A program made the translations under genes and the position numbers. Source: Coenobita brevimanus (Eukaryota > Arthropoda > Malacostraca > Decapoda > Coenobitidae). From it: DNA of 64,000 bases. The stretch covers positions 427,001 to 491,000 of the forward strand of contig CM064664.1 of assembly GCA_032717465.1 (NCBI GenBank), written 5' to 3'. The first letter of the stretch is position 1. Every line of letters starts with the position of its first letter. Under the pieces are notes generated by a model. It did not search any database and had not been told where the DNA came from. It worked only from the letters and a program-made list of their open reading frames with translations. Positions 36,601-47,949 of this stretch are shown here, one piece after another.

Positions 36601-37297
36601 TTAAAACAATCTTCAAAGAGGTTAACTCAGTTCAGTGAATTTCAAACCTTTTCTGCTGTTCCAAAACATTGGATTTTATCACCCTCAAGGACATGGTGGC
36701 TTTCCTATGAAGCTGTTGTTAAATGAATACTTGAACAATGCGGACCACTTCAGCTGTACTTCACAGATATGCTATGCCAGCCAAGAAAGAGTACAATAGC
36801 AGACGTGATTTCCAGTGCTTTAGAAACGCTGCATAATCCTTTTTGTTAGATTGTATTATTGCTTCCTGGAGTGTGTACTGCCAAAATATAACCAGGTAAA
36901 TTGTTTATTGCAAAGTGAGAGACCCATCATTACTTCACTGTATGCCCAAGTATGTGATTTATATAAGGAATTACTACTCATGTACATGAGTCGTGATTAT
37001 GTAATGAAAACCTCCCTTTCTGACCTAGACCCAAGAAATCAACGTGGGTTTTTTATGTTAGAGCAGATGAATTGTGGACCTTCTGTGGTGAAGAGAACAG
37101 CTGAAAGTGCAAATTTGTACACAAATAAAGAAGAAATGGCATGATTCTGCACAAATTGCAGAGCATTCCTTAGTACAGCTGCAGAACAAATAAAAAGAGG
37201 TTTGACATTGGAGACAATGTTCTGCCAAAATTATCTGTATTAGAACCAGTGTTGTCAACATTCCAATGCTGCATCTCTCATTGGTCTGACAAATCTC
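36601..37297 (+). pseudogene. hAT transposase, third piece
   Basis: Resumes directly after the piggyBac TTAA with KQSSKRLTQFSEFQTF, then HWILSPSRTWWLS, and in another frame FLECVLPKYNQVNCLLQSERP, LYKELLLMYMSRDYVMKT and LDPRNQRGF (36851-37000), then KRFDIGDNVLPKL-like sequence near 37200. This is the middle part of the transposase, preceding the C-terminal dimerisation domain. Several frame changes and stops. It breaks off at about 37297 where gypsy 2 begins. Confidence 0.8.
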
Positions 37298-37940
37298 CTT
37301 AAATAGATGGAAGAGGACATGAAAATACCTCTCCAACATGCAAAGGTAATTGAACCAGCTGCTACAATTAAGGCAACAAGTTCTGAGATGAGCATATTGT
37401 TCCGTGGTACTCAATGGGTACCTGAAGTTAATGGCAAGCTTATGGTTACACTAAACAATTCTGGAGATTTGTGAGGTTACCTAAGATTTATTAACTGGCT
37501 CATAGATCACCAGAGGGAAATAGCCCTACAGATTGCCTTTAATCCCGGTAACAAAATAGTTAACATCAAAGGCCATAGCAGAAAGACTGGGATCAAACGT
37601 TACTCACCAGGCCAGTACTCAAAGCTGAGCCTCTCACTCCGCAGGCAGTACTGCAGGAGTGCTGCACACCATCACTACTTCATCGGATTCCTCACGTTTG
37701 TGGCCAACTATGAAAGGCAAACCTAGTAATTGTTCTCACTCACAGTATCGTGACGAATCTAATGTGCGACGAAGCAAACAAGCCTTGATTGTGTGCTGCC
37801 ACTGCGGTAACGTAGGTCATCAAGAGTCTAGTTGTGCATGGAAACAAAGACGATTTTGCTCATGGGAACTGCAGCACACACCTTCGCGATCCCATCGTCT
37901 TACATGCAAATATCACAAGAACAGTAACTCGCTCCACTGA
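37298..37940 (+). pseudogene. gypsy 2 gag/nucleocapsid remnant
   Basis: Several broken frames. The ORF 37659-37940 has a canonical zinc knuckle CCHCGNVGHQESSC (CX2CX4HX4C) followed by basic residues. Upstream (37305-37480) is a gag-like ORF beginning MEEDMKIPLQHAKVIEP, assigned by position only. Confidence 0.6.
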
Positions 37941-38463
37941 CGAGTGTCATTACCTTAACAGTCGTCAGTCGGGGGAAGAGGAGTACTCGAATTGGAAAAA
38001 TGTAACAACAGCAAAAGATCTGCTGGTGCCTGAAAGTAATGTAACAGAAGATCAACTCCCCATTCGCCAGGTGGGACCCATAACGTCTTTAGGCCTAGTC
38101 ATTCTAGGATGGAGCAAAGGGGTACAAAGCTCTTTCTTCATAGACATCAGATCTATAGTAAATTTGATCACCGATACCTTTCTAAACAACATTAGGGAAA
38201 CAGATAAAAGAGTTGAGCTCCTCGAACCGCCTGACATTCGCCTATGCGGCGTGGATGGTTCAGAATTTCAGGTCAAGGGAAAAGTCACTTTCGAAGTACA
38301 ACTTGATAAAACCTTAAAACCCTTTGATGCTGAATTTCACATCACCAATGACCTTAATTGTCCAGCCGATACTCTCATTGGCTTTCCGACAATGGCTCAA
38401 CAAGCAATTGCTCTATTACCATATTGTCCAGAGCATAGTTATCAATGGGTTCCGAATATCTAG
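37834..38463 (+). pseudogene. gypsy 2 aspartic protease region
   Basis: An ORF of 209 codons. A retropepsin-like strand reads SSFFIDIRSIVNLIT; the catalytic Asp is present but the DTG motif reads DIR. A second conserved block near the end reads ADTLIGFPTM, like the (I/V)LG strand. It lies between the zinc knuckle and the RT start, as expected in Gag-Pol. The short unrecognised ORFs at 38463-39124 are linker sequence with a 27-bp tandem duplication at about 38596-38650. Confidence 0.65.
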
Positions 38464-39187
38464 CATGAAATATAAACGTCCAGTACTCTCCCAAAATACT
38501 CAGTTATTCACTCTCACGTGATTCCACCATTACCCGAGAGAAAGGAGGTAGACACCTCTACTAGAACAGCCAAATTCACTAACATCTAGTACTACACCCT
38601 CTGAGCATTTACCAGTGGATACACCCTCTGAGCATTCAACTGTGGATCATGTCAACCACTCTAACAGTGGCACATTTGCCGACTCAGACACGTCTCATTT
38701 AGCTACTTCACATAGTGTGAATGATGTTTTACAACACGTAGAGACAAGGCGTGCAGTAACAAATCAGTGCACGATTTTGTTATTGCATAAATTTACCAGT
38801 CTCTGTTCATGATGTGGTTGGAAGAGCAAGAGTGGATGTACTAACCCTACCTGAGACGTGTTGTGTGAATGGCTTAGCTGATGAGTCGGATTGTGTACGG
38901 TGCTGAAGGATAGCTTATGCTACTTGTACCTAGCCAATACTACTAATGCCCCACTTAAGCTGCATATGGGGACACAGATTGGTGATTTTTTGGTGTACCC
39001 AGTGGTCGTACGTGTGTGCCAAGACTTCCCACTCTCTATTGCAGATGTGTGCTCAGTTACTCAGTTCACCGACATTCCATCTAATCTTGAATCTCATGTG
39101 AACCAGAGTGATTACCCAGAATAAAGAAGTCAATTACTTAATCTCTTGTGAGACTATCATGAAGTCGTAGCCCTACTCGGTGAGAAC

Positions 39188-40203
39188 ATGGGCAAAACAA
39201 GCTTAGTTCAGTATCACATTACATTACAGCCTGGAGCTCAGCCAGTATATATACCTACCTACCATTTACCACACAGCCAGCACCAACAGGCTGATTGTCT
39301 TATTCAGGACATGGTGGACAATGAAGTCATTGAACACTCTGACAGTCTGTGGAACAGTCCACTATTTCTTGTTCCACTATTTCCCTGTACCTGACTTCTT
39401 CCTCAACAATGAATTGCTCTATAAACACTCAGCACTGAAAGGTAACAACGTCCTTCATTGCGAAGTTAAGCAACTAGTCATTCCAACAGACTTTATTCCT
39501 GCTGCTCTTCGTTTAATCTATGACACCCCTCATGCATCACACCCTGGCAAAGACAGAAGCTTATGGCAAGCACATCTTTCGTGTTATTGGCCCACTATGT
39601 GAAAGGATACAGAAGCACACTGCGATGCATGTTTATCGTGTGCCCGTCATAAGGGAACCACCTGTCAACCTGCTCCTATACTGCAGTACCCAGTACTGTC
39701 AATGCCTTGCCAAACTGTCTCTCCTGATCTTCTGAAGCTGCCTCATACGGAATCTGATTTCGTCTGTCTATTAGTGGTAGTTGATCATTTCTCTAGATTT
39801 GTTATCGTAGCCCCATTGCATGACAAATCTGCTAATGCAGTGGCACATGCCTTTATTAATTCTGTAATTTGCCCTTTCACAGCACCAGAAGTCAGAGTTC
39901 AACAATTCAGTGCTGGAAGAAATTTGTTTTCGATATGGAATTAAGAAATGCAACATAGTTGCCCATTATCCAGCCTCAAATGGCCTAGTAGAGTGCCAGA
40001 AAAGGAAGAAATTGGAGAGTCTGCATCACATAGTGGGAGATCAAACTTCCAGTTAGGATGAACGGATCCTGCGGGTAGCTGCTTCAATTAATGCATCCAT
40101 CAATAAGTCAACTGGTGAAACACCATTCTTTGTCATCTATGGTTGTGACAAAAGACTACCTTATGCATTGTTGCAAGCCAAACCTGATCCAATCTACAAT
40201 TAA
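39188..40203 (+). pseudogene. gypsy 2 RT start fused to integrase by deletion
   Basis: 39188-39394 encodes the pre-RT block (TYHLPHSQHQQADCLI, EVIEHSDSLWNSPLFLVP) and then, without RT core or RNase H, jumps to integrase: LRLIYDTPHASHPGKD, CYWPTM, HCDACLSCARHKG (zinc-binding CxxC intact), SPDLLKLP (first Asp), VVVDHFSRFVIVAP. The SDNGxEF block is damaged near 39890. The later PASNGLVE block is present near 39975. The frame ends at the TTAA used by piggyBac 2. The integrase C-terminus is at 54111. Confidence 0.8.
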
Positions 40204-40674
40204 CCCCTTCGCGCGCGATGACGCGTTTGTCGTCATCTGGGGCGTGTCTACAACTATACTCAATGACGTGTTTGTTGTCATAAAAACATAAAAACCTTCA
40301 TCAGAGACAAAGTTTTCGGCTGATCGGCGTAACTTTCGGACGCGTCATAGTTTCCGCCCCTCTTGTCAAAAGTAATGACTTGGCAACCTTGGGGCCTGAG
40401 ATGCACGGTAATCCAGCCAGGTTGATTAGTTCCACATCAGCTGTCAAGGGAGAAGGTAGCACGCAGCTGGGGATTTAAATCATACTCTATTTACCCCGTC
40501 CTGGGACGTGTGTCATATTCCGCTATACCAATAGTGCTTGCGTTTACTTTTTAGGCACTGTTGTGATTAGATTTAGTGTTTGCAATAGAGAATTAGGTTT
40601 TAGTGAATTCATTCCTGACCGTTATCAGCCGTTGCCCCAACAGAGATTGTGTTAGGCGTACCCTGTTTTTCAGC

Positions 40675-41022
40675 ATGTCCCAACAATTACACTTCCTCTA
40701 CCCTGCACCCAGTGTGAGTATTCAACCAATGAATAATAGCGACAGTGATTCAGGTGAATATAGTGTGCAATAGCCAGTGAGGAAGGACATGGTGAAACGT
40801 TTAGTAGAGGGAGGCAGAAAACCGCCTGATGACAGCATTGTCTTGAATGGACTATTTGCCAAGGTGTTGATGAAGTCCTTGTTTTATGCTGATATATGGT
40901 GGGTAGTGTTATTGTGCAATGGACAGGAGTATAGTGCAATGAGTGTACGTGATAAAATATTGGCAAGGGCAGGAGTCATGTACACCTTACAGCCACAGAA
41001 CACCGTTGTCAGGAGGGGATAA
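40675..41022 (+). CDS. Unrecognised 115-codon ORF inside piggyBac 2
   Basis: From ATG 40675 a frame runs to TAA at 41022 with one internal TAG (40771-40773, after EYSVQ). The N-terminal part is Ser/Asp-rich (NNSDSDSGEY); the rest is basic with hydrophobic stretches (KRLVEGGRK, LFYADIWWVVLL, SVRDKILARAGVMY). An AATAAA lies at 41093, about 70 bases after the stop, so it could have been a separate transcription unit. I do not recognise the protein. It may be a decayed second gene of the element, or chance. Confidence 0.4.
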
Positions 41023-41039
41023 AATAGAGGAGGTTTATA

Positions 41040-42996
41040 GGCATATTTGATTTCATCATATTGTTATTTTTATTCCGTATGCTTTCTGTGTGAAATAAAG
41101 CATGAGTGTTATTGATATGTTTATCGTATGCTTGTGTGGATGAACGTAAACACTGCACCACATGCTCGTCGGAAAATATCATCTGTGATACCTTAGGTAT
41201 CGCAGTGTCATAAAAGACTTTGTAGTTACTTGTAGTGGAGTTATATATATATTAGACTTGTGGACGAGTAGTTGTTATACTTGAGTAGCTTTGTAAGTAG
41301 ATAATCTTCTTTCCCAATTGTCATGTAGTGACAGGAGAGGTAAAGAATAGTATGGGACTATTTTTATTTGTCTTGGAAATATTAACAAGTCTCTCACACA
41401 CAGCGAAGTATAAAGTAGAGTCCCACTAGCTATCTCTTTGTCTCGCTCTCTCTGTCTCTCTCTCAAGTTGCTAAGCCCTTCTCCCTGCGACCTGTCTGTT
41501 CTATGGCTAGCTTCCTTCTGCGCTCTCTTTCCTAAATTCTGGTGAAACAGGAGACGTATCACGTGTGTTCCTTGTGATTGGAAAGTTCTAGAAGCCTGTG
41601 TGTATGTGTGTGTATGGTCACTAGGCGCTGTCGTGTGCCTATAAAGCATTCCTTGAGTTAAGAGTGTGTAAGCATGTTTAGCATTGCTCGATTCTCGCAG
41701 ACACAGTACCTTCTTATCATCCGACTTCCTGCTTCTATCTGTCTCTCTAGCTATCTATTTATCTATCTATCTATTATGATTTGTAATTATAATATGGAGT
41801 CCTAACAGCAGATGTGACATACAGAGCTTATTCAGGTACTGTTGTGGTGAAATATACTCATAAAACGATGGATTTGATTATGTGTATTGTGAAATAAAAT
41901 CGTATACATTGCAGTGTCTTTAGGTAAGGGAAACATCATCTGCTCCACCTTAGCAGACAGGTAAGGGCCACATACTTGTACTTGTTGTGGTGTAATATAC
42001 TGTTTATCTCATATACTGATAGATTTGGTTTTGTTTCATGTGCAAGACAGTAAATGACTGACCCAATTGCTCATAAGGAAGAGTGTGTCTCGTACATCTG
42101 AGTTAGCACAAAGATAGCGACATGCAATACGAGGTTAGGAACAAGTGCATTTACATTTTATTGGTGAAATATACTATTTATCTCATACAGTGATATATTG
42201 TGTTGTTTGTTTATGTGAGAAGAAAGTGAAAGTGAACCACGTGCTCCTCTAGAAGTCATCGTCTGCTACACCTTACCGGCCAGGTATGGGCCACGTAAAT
42301 GACCTACGTAGGACGTGCATTTACATTTTATTGGTGAAATATACTGTGTATCTCATATAATAATAGATTAGGCTACGTATTATATGGAAATAATGTGAAA
42401 GACTGAGCCACGTGCTCAAAATGAAGTGTGTGTCATACTCCTGAACTAGCACAAAGATAGCGAAATGCAACGCGAGGTACGTAATTGTAGATGGTGTGAT
42501 ATACTGTGTATCTCATACAGTGATATATTTTATTATTTTTTTATGTGAAAGGAAGTGAAAGTGAAACACATGTTCCTCTAGAAATCATCGTCTGCTGCAC
42601 GTTACCGGCCAGGTATGGGCCACGTAATTGACCTATGTAGGACGTGCATTTACATTTTATTTGTGAAATATACTGTGTATCCCATGTATTGATATATTTG
42701 GCTATATTTTATGTGACAAGACAGTGAAAAACAAACCCACATGCTCGTAATGAAGAGTGTGTGTTGTACACCTGAGCTAGCCAAAGGTAGCGATATGCAA
42801 CGCGAGGTTAGGAACACGTGCATTTTTTTTGGGGGGTGAACTATACTGTGTATCCCTTGTATTGATATATTTGGCTATGTTTTATGTGAGAAGACAGTGA
42901 AAAACGGATCCACGTGCTCGTAATGAGAAGTGTGTGTCATACACCTGAGCTAGCACAAAGGTAGTGAAATGCAACACGAGATTAGGAACACATGCA

Positions 42997-43033
<37 letters not shown>

Positions 43034-43775
43034 TATACTGTGTATCCCATGTATCGATATATTTGGCTACGTTTCATGTGAAAAGACGTGAAAAACGGAC
43101 CCACGTGCTCGTTATCTTATAAAGGAAACACCGTCTGCTACACCTTAGTGCACAGGTAGCAGCTATGGCACACGTCCATTTACATGTTACTGGTGAAATG
43201 TTCTGTGTATCTCATAAAAATGATAGATTTGGTTATGTGTAATGTGCAAAGAAAATGAAAGAGGTAACTACGCGCTAGTGGCCCCTACCTGTGTGCTAAG
43301 TCGGTGTAGGAGACGATGTTTTTCAAGGACATACGTGTATATCATGAACCCTTGCGTTGTGCCAGTGTTGAGCCAGGTTCTTGGCTGGCTGTGAATAAAA
43401 TATCTTGACTCATACAAAGTGATAGATTGGGTTATGTTTTACGTGTAAAGACAATGAAAGACTGACTACTGCAGTGTGTTCTCATAAGGGAAACACTGTC
43501 TCCTACACCTTAGTGCACAGGTAACGGCCTATGGAAAATGTCCATTTACATGTTACTGGTGAAATGTACTGTATATCTCATAAAAATGATAGATTTGGTT
43601 ATGTGTAATGTGCAAGGAAAATGAAAGACGTAGCGACGTGCTAGTGGCCCCTACCCTAGTCAGGTGTAGGAGACGATGTTTTTCAAGGACATACACGTAT
43701 AACATGAACCCTTGCATTGTGCCGGTGTTGAGCCAAGTTCTTGGCTGGCTGTAAATAAAATATCTTGACTCCTTT
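41040..43775. repeat. Tandem array of ~165-200-bp units
   Basis: About twelve units can be aligned on TGAAATATACTGTGTATC(T/C)CAT at about 41851, 41991, 42163, 42333, 42497, 42664, 42837, 43028, 43193, 43396, 43558 and 43757. Each unit also has TATATTTGG/GATAGATTTGG and many have CCACGTGCTC (an E-box). The array lies directly upstream of the transposase start and is interrupted by the solo LTR. A TG microsatellite is in the unit near 43004-43029. Confidence 0.85.
41206..41807 (-). repeat. Solo LTR of the gypsy 1 family
   Basis: On the minus strand TGTTAGGACTCC at 41807 to ...CTTTTATGACA at 41206, 602 bp with TG...CA ends. Flanked by GCAG at 41202-41205 and 41808-41811, a 4-bp target duplication. 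Homologous to the LTR at 13344-13867. A solo LTR arises by recombination between the two LTRs of a full element, which removes the interior. Confidence 0.85.
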
Positions 43776-43831
43776 ATTTCAGCTTACACTCCTACCACAG
43801 CACTGGACAGCAACAGCAATTTATTCTCCAG

Positions 43832-46210
43832 TTGGCTTGCAATGACAGCAGTCTTACAAAGATGAAATGCGGGTTGGACCCACATGAGTGGCATAAGATC
43901 CTCGATGAGGTAGAGTTGGAGAGCGACATTGAGAGCGACCGTTCTAGGGTGGAGAAGGTTGAGCTGCAACCATCCGGTCAGCAAGTGGAGCTGCCCTACC
44001 ATCTTCCATCACAGGAAACCACACCACCATCATCGGTCGGCGTCACCAGAGAACCCCTCCCACCTCTAGGACCTGCCAGTCCCACTGCTCTCTTTGTTGG
44101 CTCCCAATCTCCAGGCCCCTCTGCCCCCCTTGACGAGCAAGTGTCACCGGAAGCCGGGCCATTGTTCCTTGTGATGGCCTCTTCACCTGCTTCTGCCATG
44201 CAGGATGCTACGGTGTCATCCTCACCGGCCAGGCCTGGGAGACTGGTGTCCCCAGAGCCCTCCTTCTCGTCCTCATCCTCGTCTGAGACGTCCCCTCCCA
44301 GACGAGGGTGCCGTGGTCCACTGTCTGGACACAGGGAATGTCCAAGGGGTCGATGGACAGGCCAAAGGTTGTCGACCGGCCGACCTGCTGCCACCACCAC
44401 CACAGCTGCTGAAGAGGATCCTGGGTGGAGCAGTGGCCTGTTCACACCAAACCACGGACTGTTCACTGGCTCCTCAGGGATCCAGGCGGATATTCCAACA
44501 ACTCCCCTGCAGTTCTTCCAGCTCTTTTTCACACGGGAGTTGTTGTCATACCTCACTGTGGAAACCAACTGGTATGCCACACTCCAGGGGACTCAGCTGG
44601 ATGCCTGGTTCTCCTGCAATGAAGAGGAGATGGCCAAGTTCCTAGAGTTATACCTTTTCATGGGGATCATGCACATGCCGACCATCAGGCACCACTTGTG
44701 GAGCTCCGAGCTGCACGACTACCCTAGAGTCTGGCGGGCAATGAGTGGAAGGCACTTCAACATCATCCTGAAGCACTTCCATGCCTTCAACTCGCTGGCC
44801 ATTCCCCTGGACAACCAAGATCGGCTCATCTGCATTCGCATGGTCATGGAGTACCTCCTTCAGCGGTTCCAGTCAGTGTACCTACCCGAGGAGCAGCTCA
44901 GCCTTGATGAGGGCTCTCTGGGGTGGAAGGGCCGGCTGTCCTTTCGCGTCTACAACCCCCAGAAGCCCAACAAGTATTCCATCAAGATGTACATGCTGGC
45001 TGAGTCATCCTTGGGCTACACCTGGAACCTGGAGGTCTACACGAGGGTGCAGCATACTCTCCAGAACATCGTGTTGGGCCTCGTGGAACCGTTGGAGGAC
45101 CAGGGCTATAAGTTGTTCATGGACAACTATTACAATTTTGTAGCCCTGTGCAAACGACTTTTCACTGCAGGATTTTATGTGTGTGGGACCCTATGGCTGC
45201 CTAGAGGAACGTCACCCCAGCTGCAGGCCACCACCAGGGCTAAGAGCCTGCCCAAGGGAGGCATGGCGTACAAGCACAAGGACAATGTGCTAGTCCTACT
45301 GTGGAGGGACAAGTGCACTGTGAACATGGTGTCCACCTTCCACACTGCGGACACCATTCTGAAGAGGGTTCGAGGGAAGGTGCGAGGTAATGACGGGCGG
45401 ACAACCTAGGTGGAGAAGGTCGTTCACAAGCCCATCGTTGTGGAGGAGTACAACAGGTGTATTGGTGGGGTGGATCATTTCGATCAGATGATCCAGTACT
45501 ACCCCATCCAACGCCGAACTATCAAGTGGACGAAGAAAATCGCATTCTACTTCATCCAAATGGCACTGCTCGACGCGTTTGCCTTGTATAAGAAGTACAA
45601 ATGCGCTCAAGTAACTCTCCTGGAATTTGTGGAGCAGATCATCTACGATTTTCTGCATTTCCACGAAGAGGACTGGCCCGCATCTGGACACACACTCCAC
45701 CACGCCCCAGACCTACCTACCCAGTGGCCAGCAACAGCATCACCTGGCACCCAGCAGGAACAACCACCAGTGCCTGGACGGGCCCAGCCACCACCAGCAC
45801 CAGCACAGCCTGCAGGAGACCCCACACCAGCACCACCAGAAGCAGGGCCATCACAGGTGCCACCAGCACCACCAGCAGGAGGCCCATCAGGGGTGCCAGA
45901 ACCACAACCACCTCCATATGCTGGTCCGTCAGGAGAACCCATGCCTGGGCCTGCAGCTCCCGCACAACAGGACCACAGAGCAGGAGGGTATCCAACCAAG
46001 CGTCACCGTGTGATTGATGACAACATGAGGTTGGATCACACTCTGGGCCACCACTGGGCGAGGATCCCTAACAAGAAGAGGCTCAGGTGTACCTTGTGCT
46101 TCAAGCTGGGGATGAGGAAGGACACAAGGAACATGTGTCCTGTATGTGATGTGCCTCTTTGCATGGCTGATTGTGTTGACCGGTACCATACCAAGCAATA
46201 CCTTCACTAG
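43832..46210 (+). pseudogene. piggyBac transposase with one nonsense codon (element 2)
   Basis: One frame of 792 codons with a single TAG at 45407-45409. In order: acidic/Pro/Ser-rich N-terminus; DDE_Tnp_1_7 domain with EEMAKFLELYLFMGIMH, the first Asp in LSLDEGSLGWKG, the second in KLFMDNYYNF, and the third in CIGGVDHFDQM; a long Pro/Ala/Gln linker; and a C-terminal cysteine-rich domain (CTLCFKLGMRK, MCPVCDVPLC, CVDRYH), which binds the element ends in known piggyBacs. The homologous codon in element 3 is Tyr, so TAG is a Tyr to stop change. All catalytic residues are present. The track start Met at 43832 is kept, as the frame has Met-rich alternatives nearby (43863). Confidence 0.93.
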
Positions 46211-46215
46211 TGGAG

Positions 46216-46218
<3 letters not shown>

Positions 46219-46256
<38 letters not shown>
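46219..46256. repeat. (AC)n microsatellite
   Basis: Begins about ten bases after the transposase stop codon; a comparable repeat follows the stop of the element 3 transposase. Confidence 0.95.
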
Positions 46257-46258
<2 letters not shown>

Positions 46259-46579
46259 CAAAACTCCTCACCTCCCAACCGATCTGGTCCTGCAGGAAGA
46301 TCATCACCACTGGAGAAGTACGTGATATTCTTTTTTTATTGTCCTATTTACCTCTATTTATGTCAGTATATTTACATGTACATATATATTGTTATTTACC
46401 TCAAAACAAATCACAGGGAAATAAGTACAGCTTCAGTTGCAGTTGCTAGCAACAGGTTTTGTGTTCATGTATGGTTACTGAGAGGTTCTCAAAACAAAAC
46501 AGAAGTAATAATATAAAATAGTTGTTGGTATAAAACCAAAGAAAGCATAGCTAGCAAGCATAAAAGTATCAGCACGCTA

Positions 46580-47020
46580 CGGGTAAATAACATAAGTGAG
46601 CGCGGCTGACGGCAGGTCAGCATGCGGCAAAATACACCGTAGTTTTTTGCATTTTTCTCGAAAACTATGAGGCCTAGGATCACCGTTCTTTACTGATATG
46701 AAAGACAATTAAATTGTGCATAGGATGATGAAATAAAAACATAACGATGCTGAGAAAAGTTCTTTGCAAACCCTCCCTGAATAAATAAGTTGTTTTCTGT
46801 CGAAAATGGGTTTTACTTTTTCGCTTATTACTCGAAGACCATACCTCTTATCAATCTCACATCCCCCCCCCAATTCGAAAGCTAATAAAATTCTCTTTCG
46901 ATTGATAGTATAACATGTAGAGATTGATTAGTTAACATTCGACTTATGATGTTGGGAAGTGAAATCTATGATCCCGAATGTATATTCCGAAAGCCCCAAC
47001 GTACGTATGGTGTGTTTTTT

Positions 47021-47079
<59 letters not shown>

Positions 47080-47265
47080 ATCGTGTAGAACAAACTTCGA
47101 CGAAAAGGAATATGTTTTTTTTTTTGGCAAATTAAATATATTTGGGTGGTGAAAATAAGCCGAGAATACACGTTTTTGGAGTGTGCGGCGGCCAGGGGGG
47201 GAGGGGAGAAAAGCCCAAGTGTCATAGCCCAGAAAACTTATGAAACTTATCCGCGCATGAAGGGG
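46580..47265 (-). repeat. piggyBac 2 3'-terminal region
   Basis: Non-coding. Read on the minus strand it matches 47270-47960 (TTCACTTCCCAACATCA, CTCATAGTTTTCGAGAAAA and others), so the two form an imperfect 700-bp palindrome centred on TTAA 47266. A TG microsatellite at 47021-47073 lies within it. Confidence 0.75.
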
Positions 47266-47949
47266 TTAACCCTCTCGCACACGATAAGTTTCAGTAAGTT
47301 TTCCGGCACACGACTTTTTCTGCGAGGCTGCCAGGCCCAACTGCCTGCACGTGGCAAATAACACGTAGTCTCTCCTTATTTTCGCCACCCAAACATCAAT
47401 ATACTGCCATGAAACCTATGTCATCTTATTCGTTGATGTTTGTTCTAGCTGATAAGCACCACAAAAAAACAGGAAAACACGAATAAAACAGCATTAGGCG
47501 GCCGTGAATAAACATTTTGCTACGTCACGTTCACTTCCCAACATCACCATTCGAATGTTTTCCATCATACAGGAAAATGTTATTAGAAGTTTTGATAGAG
47601 AATTTCATCAGCTTTCTAACGAGACAAATCAGATTGTGAAACGATTTGTAGTTTTCGAGAAAATAGCCAAAAATTGAAAGCCATTTTTGAAAAAAAAATC
47701 AAGGAGCTCAAATTCTGACATTTTCTCGCCCACGTTATGTTTTTATTGTATAATATTATGCAGAATTTCACCATCTTTCTAATGACCTAAAAATTATTTC
47801 GATACGCCTCATAGTTTTTGAGTAAATCGCCAAAAACGACTGGGAACTCATGTCCGTACATCACTTTCGTGATGTGCGTGTAGCATACGCAATATTCCCA
47901 CCTACGTAACAACGAATTCTTATCATAGATGTTACATTGTTATGTCTTG

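Larger units (their letters stand above)
33527..36604 (-). mobile_element. piggyBac element 1, transposase deleted
   Basis: TTAA at 33527-33530 and 36601-36604. Inside, the left 1.1 kb (CCTTCTTGCGCACTGATAAG onward, with TTCCATCATACAG...TTTCATCAGCTTTCTAA) matches the left part of piggyBac 3 (47270 onward), and the right 1.1 kb matches its right part (52480-54106). The transposase gene is missing: the sequence goes from a GT microsatellite straight to the right part. A LINE fragment is inserted at 34682-35424. Joining the two flanks at TTAA keeps the hAT reading frame. It is a non-autonomous deletion derivative. Confidence 0.85.
40200..47269 (+). mobile_element. piggyBac element 2, full length
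   Basis: TTAA at 40200-40203 and 47266-47269. Ends: left CCCCTTCGCGCGCGAT, right (reverse complement) CCCCTTCATGCGCGGAT. The 7,062-bp interior holds a small ORF (40675-41022), a long tandem array (41040-43775) carrying a solo LTR, the transposase gene (43832-46210) and an AT-rich 3' region that is the inverted counterpart of the left part of piggyBac 3. Inserted in the gypsy 2 integrase. Confidence 0.9.

Noticed and set aside
41040..43775. CRISPR array
   Set aside because: The repeats are long, degenerate, head-to-tail units without constant short repeats and unique spacers, and the DNA is eukaryotic.
43996..44580. Minus-strand 194-codon ORF
   Set aside because: Shadow of the piggyBac 2 transposase N-terminus.
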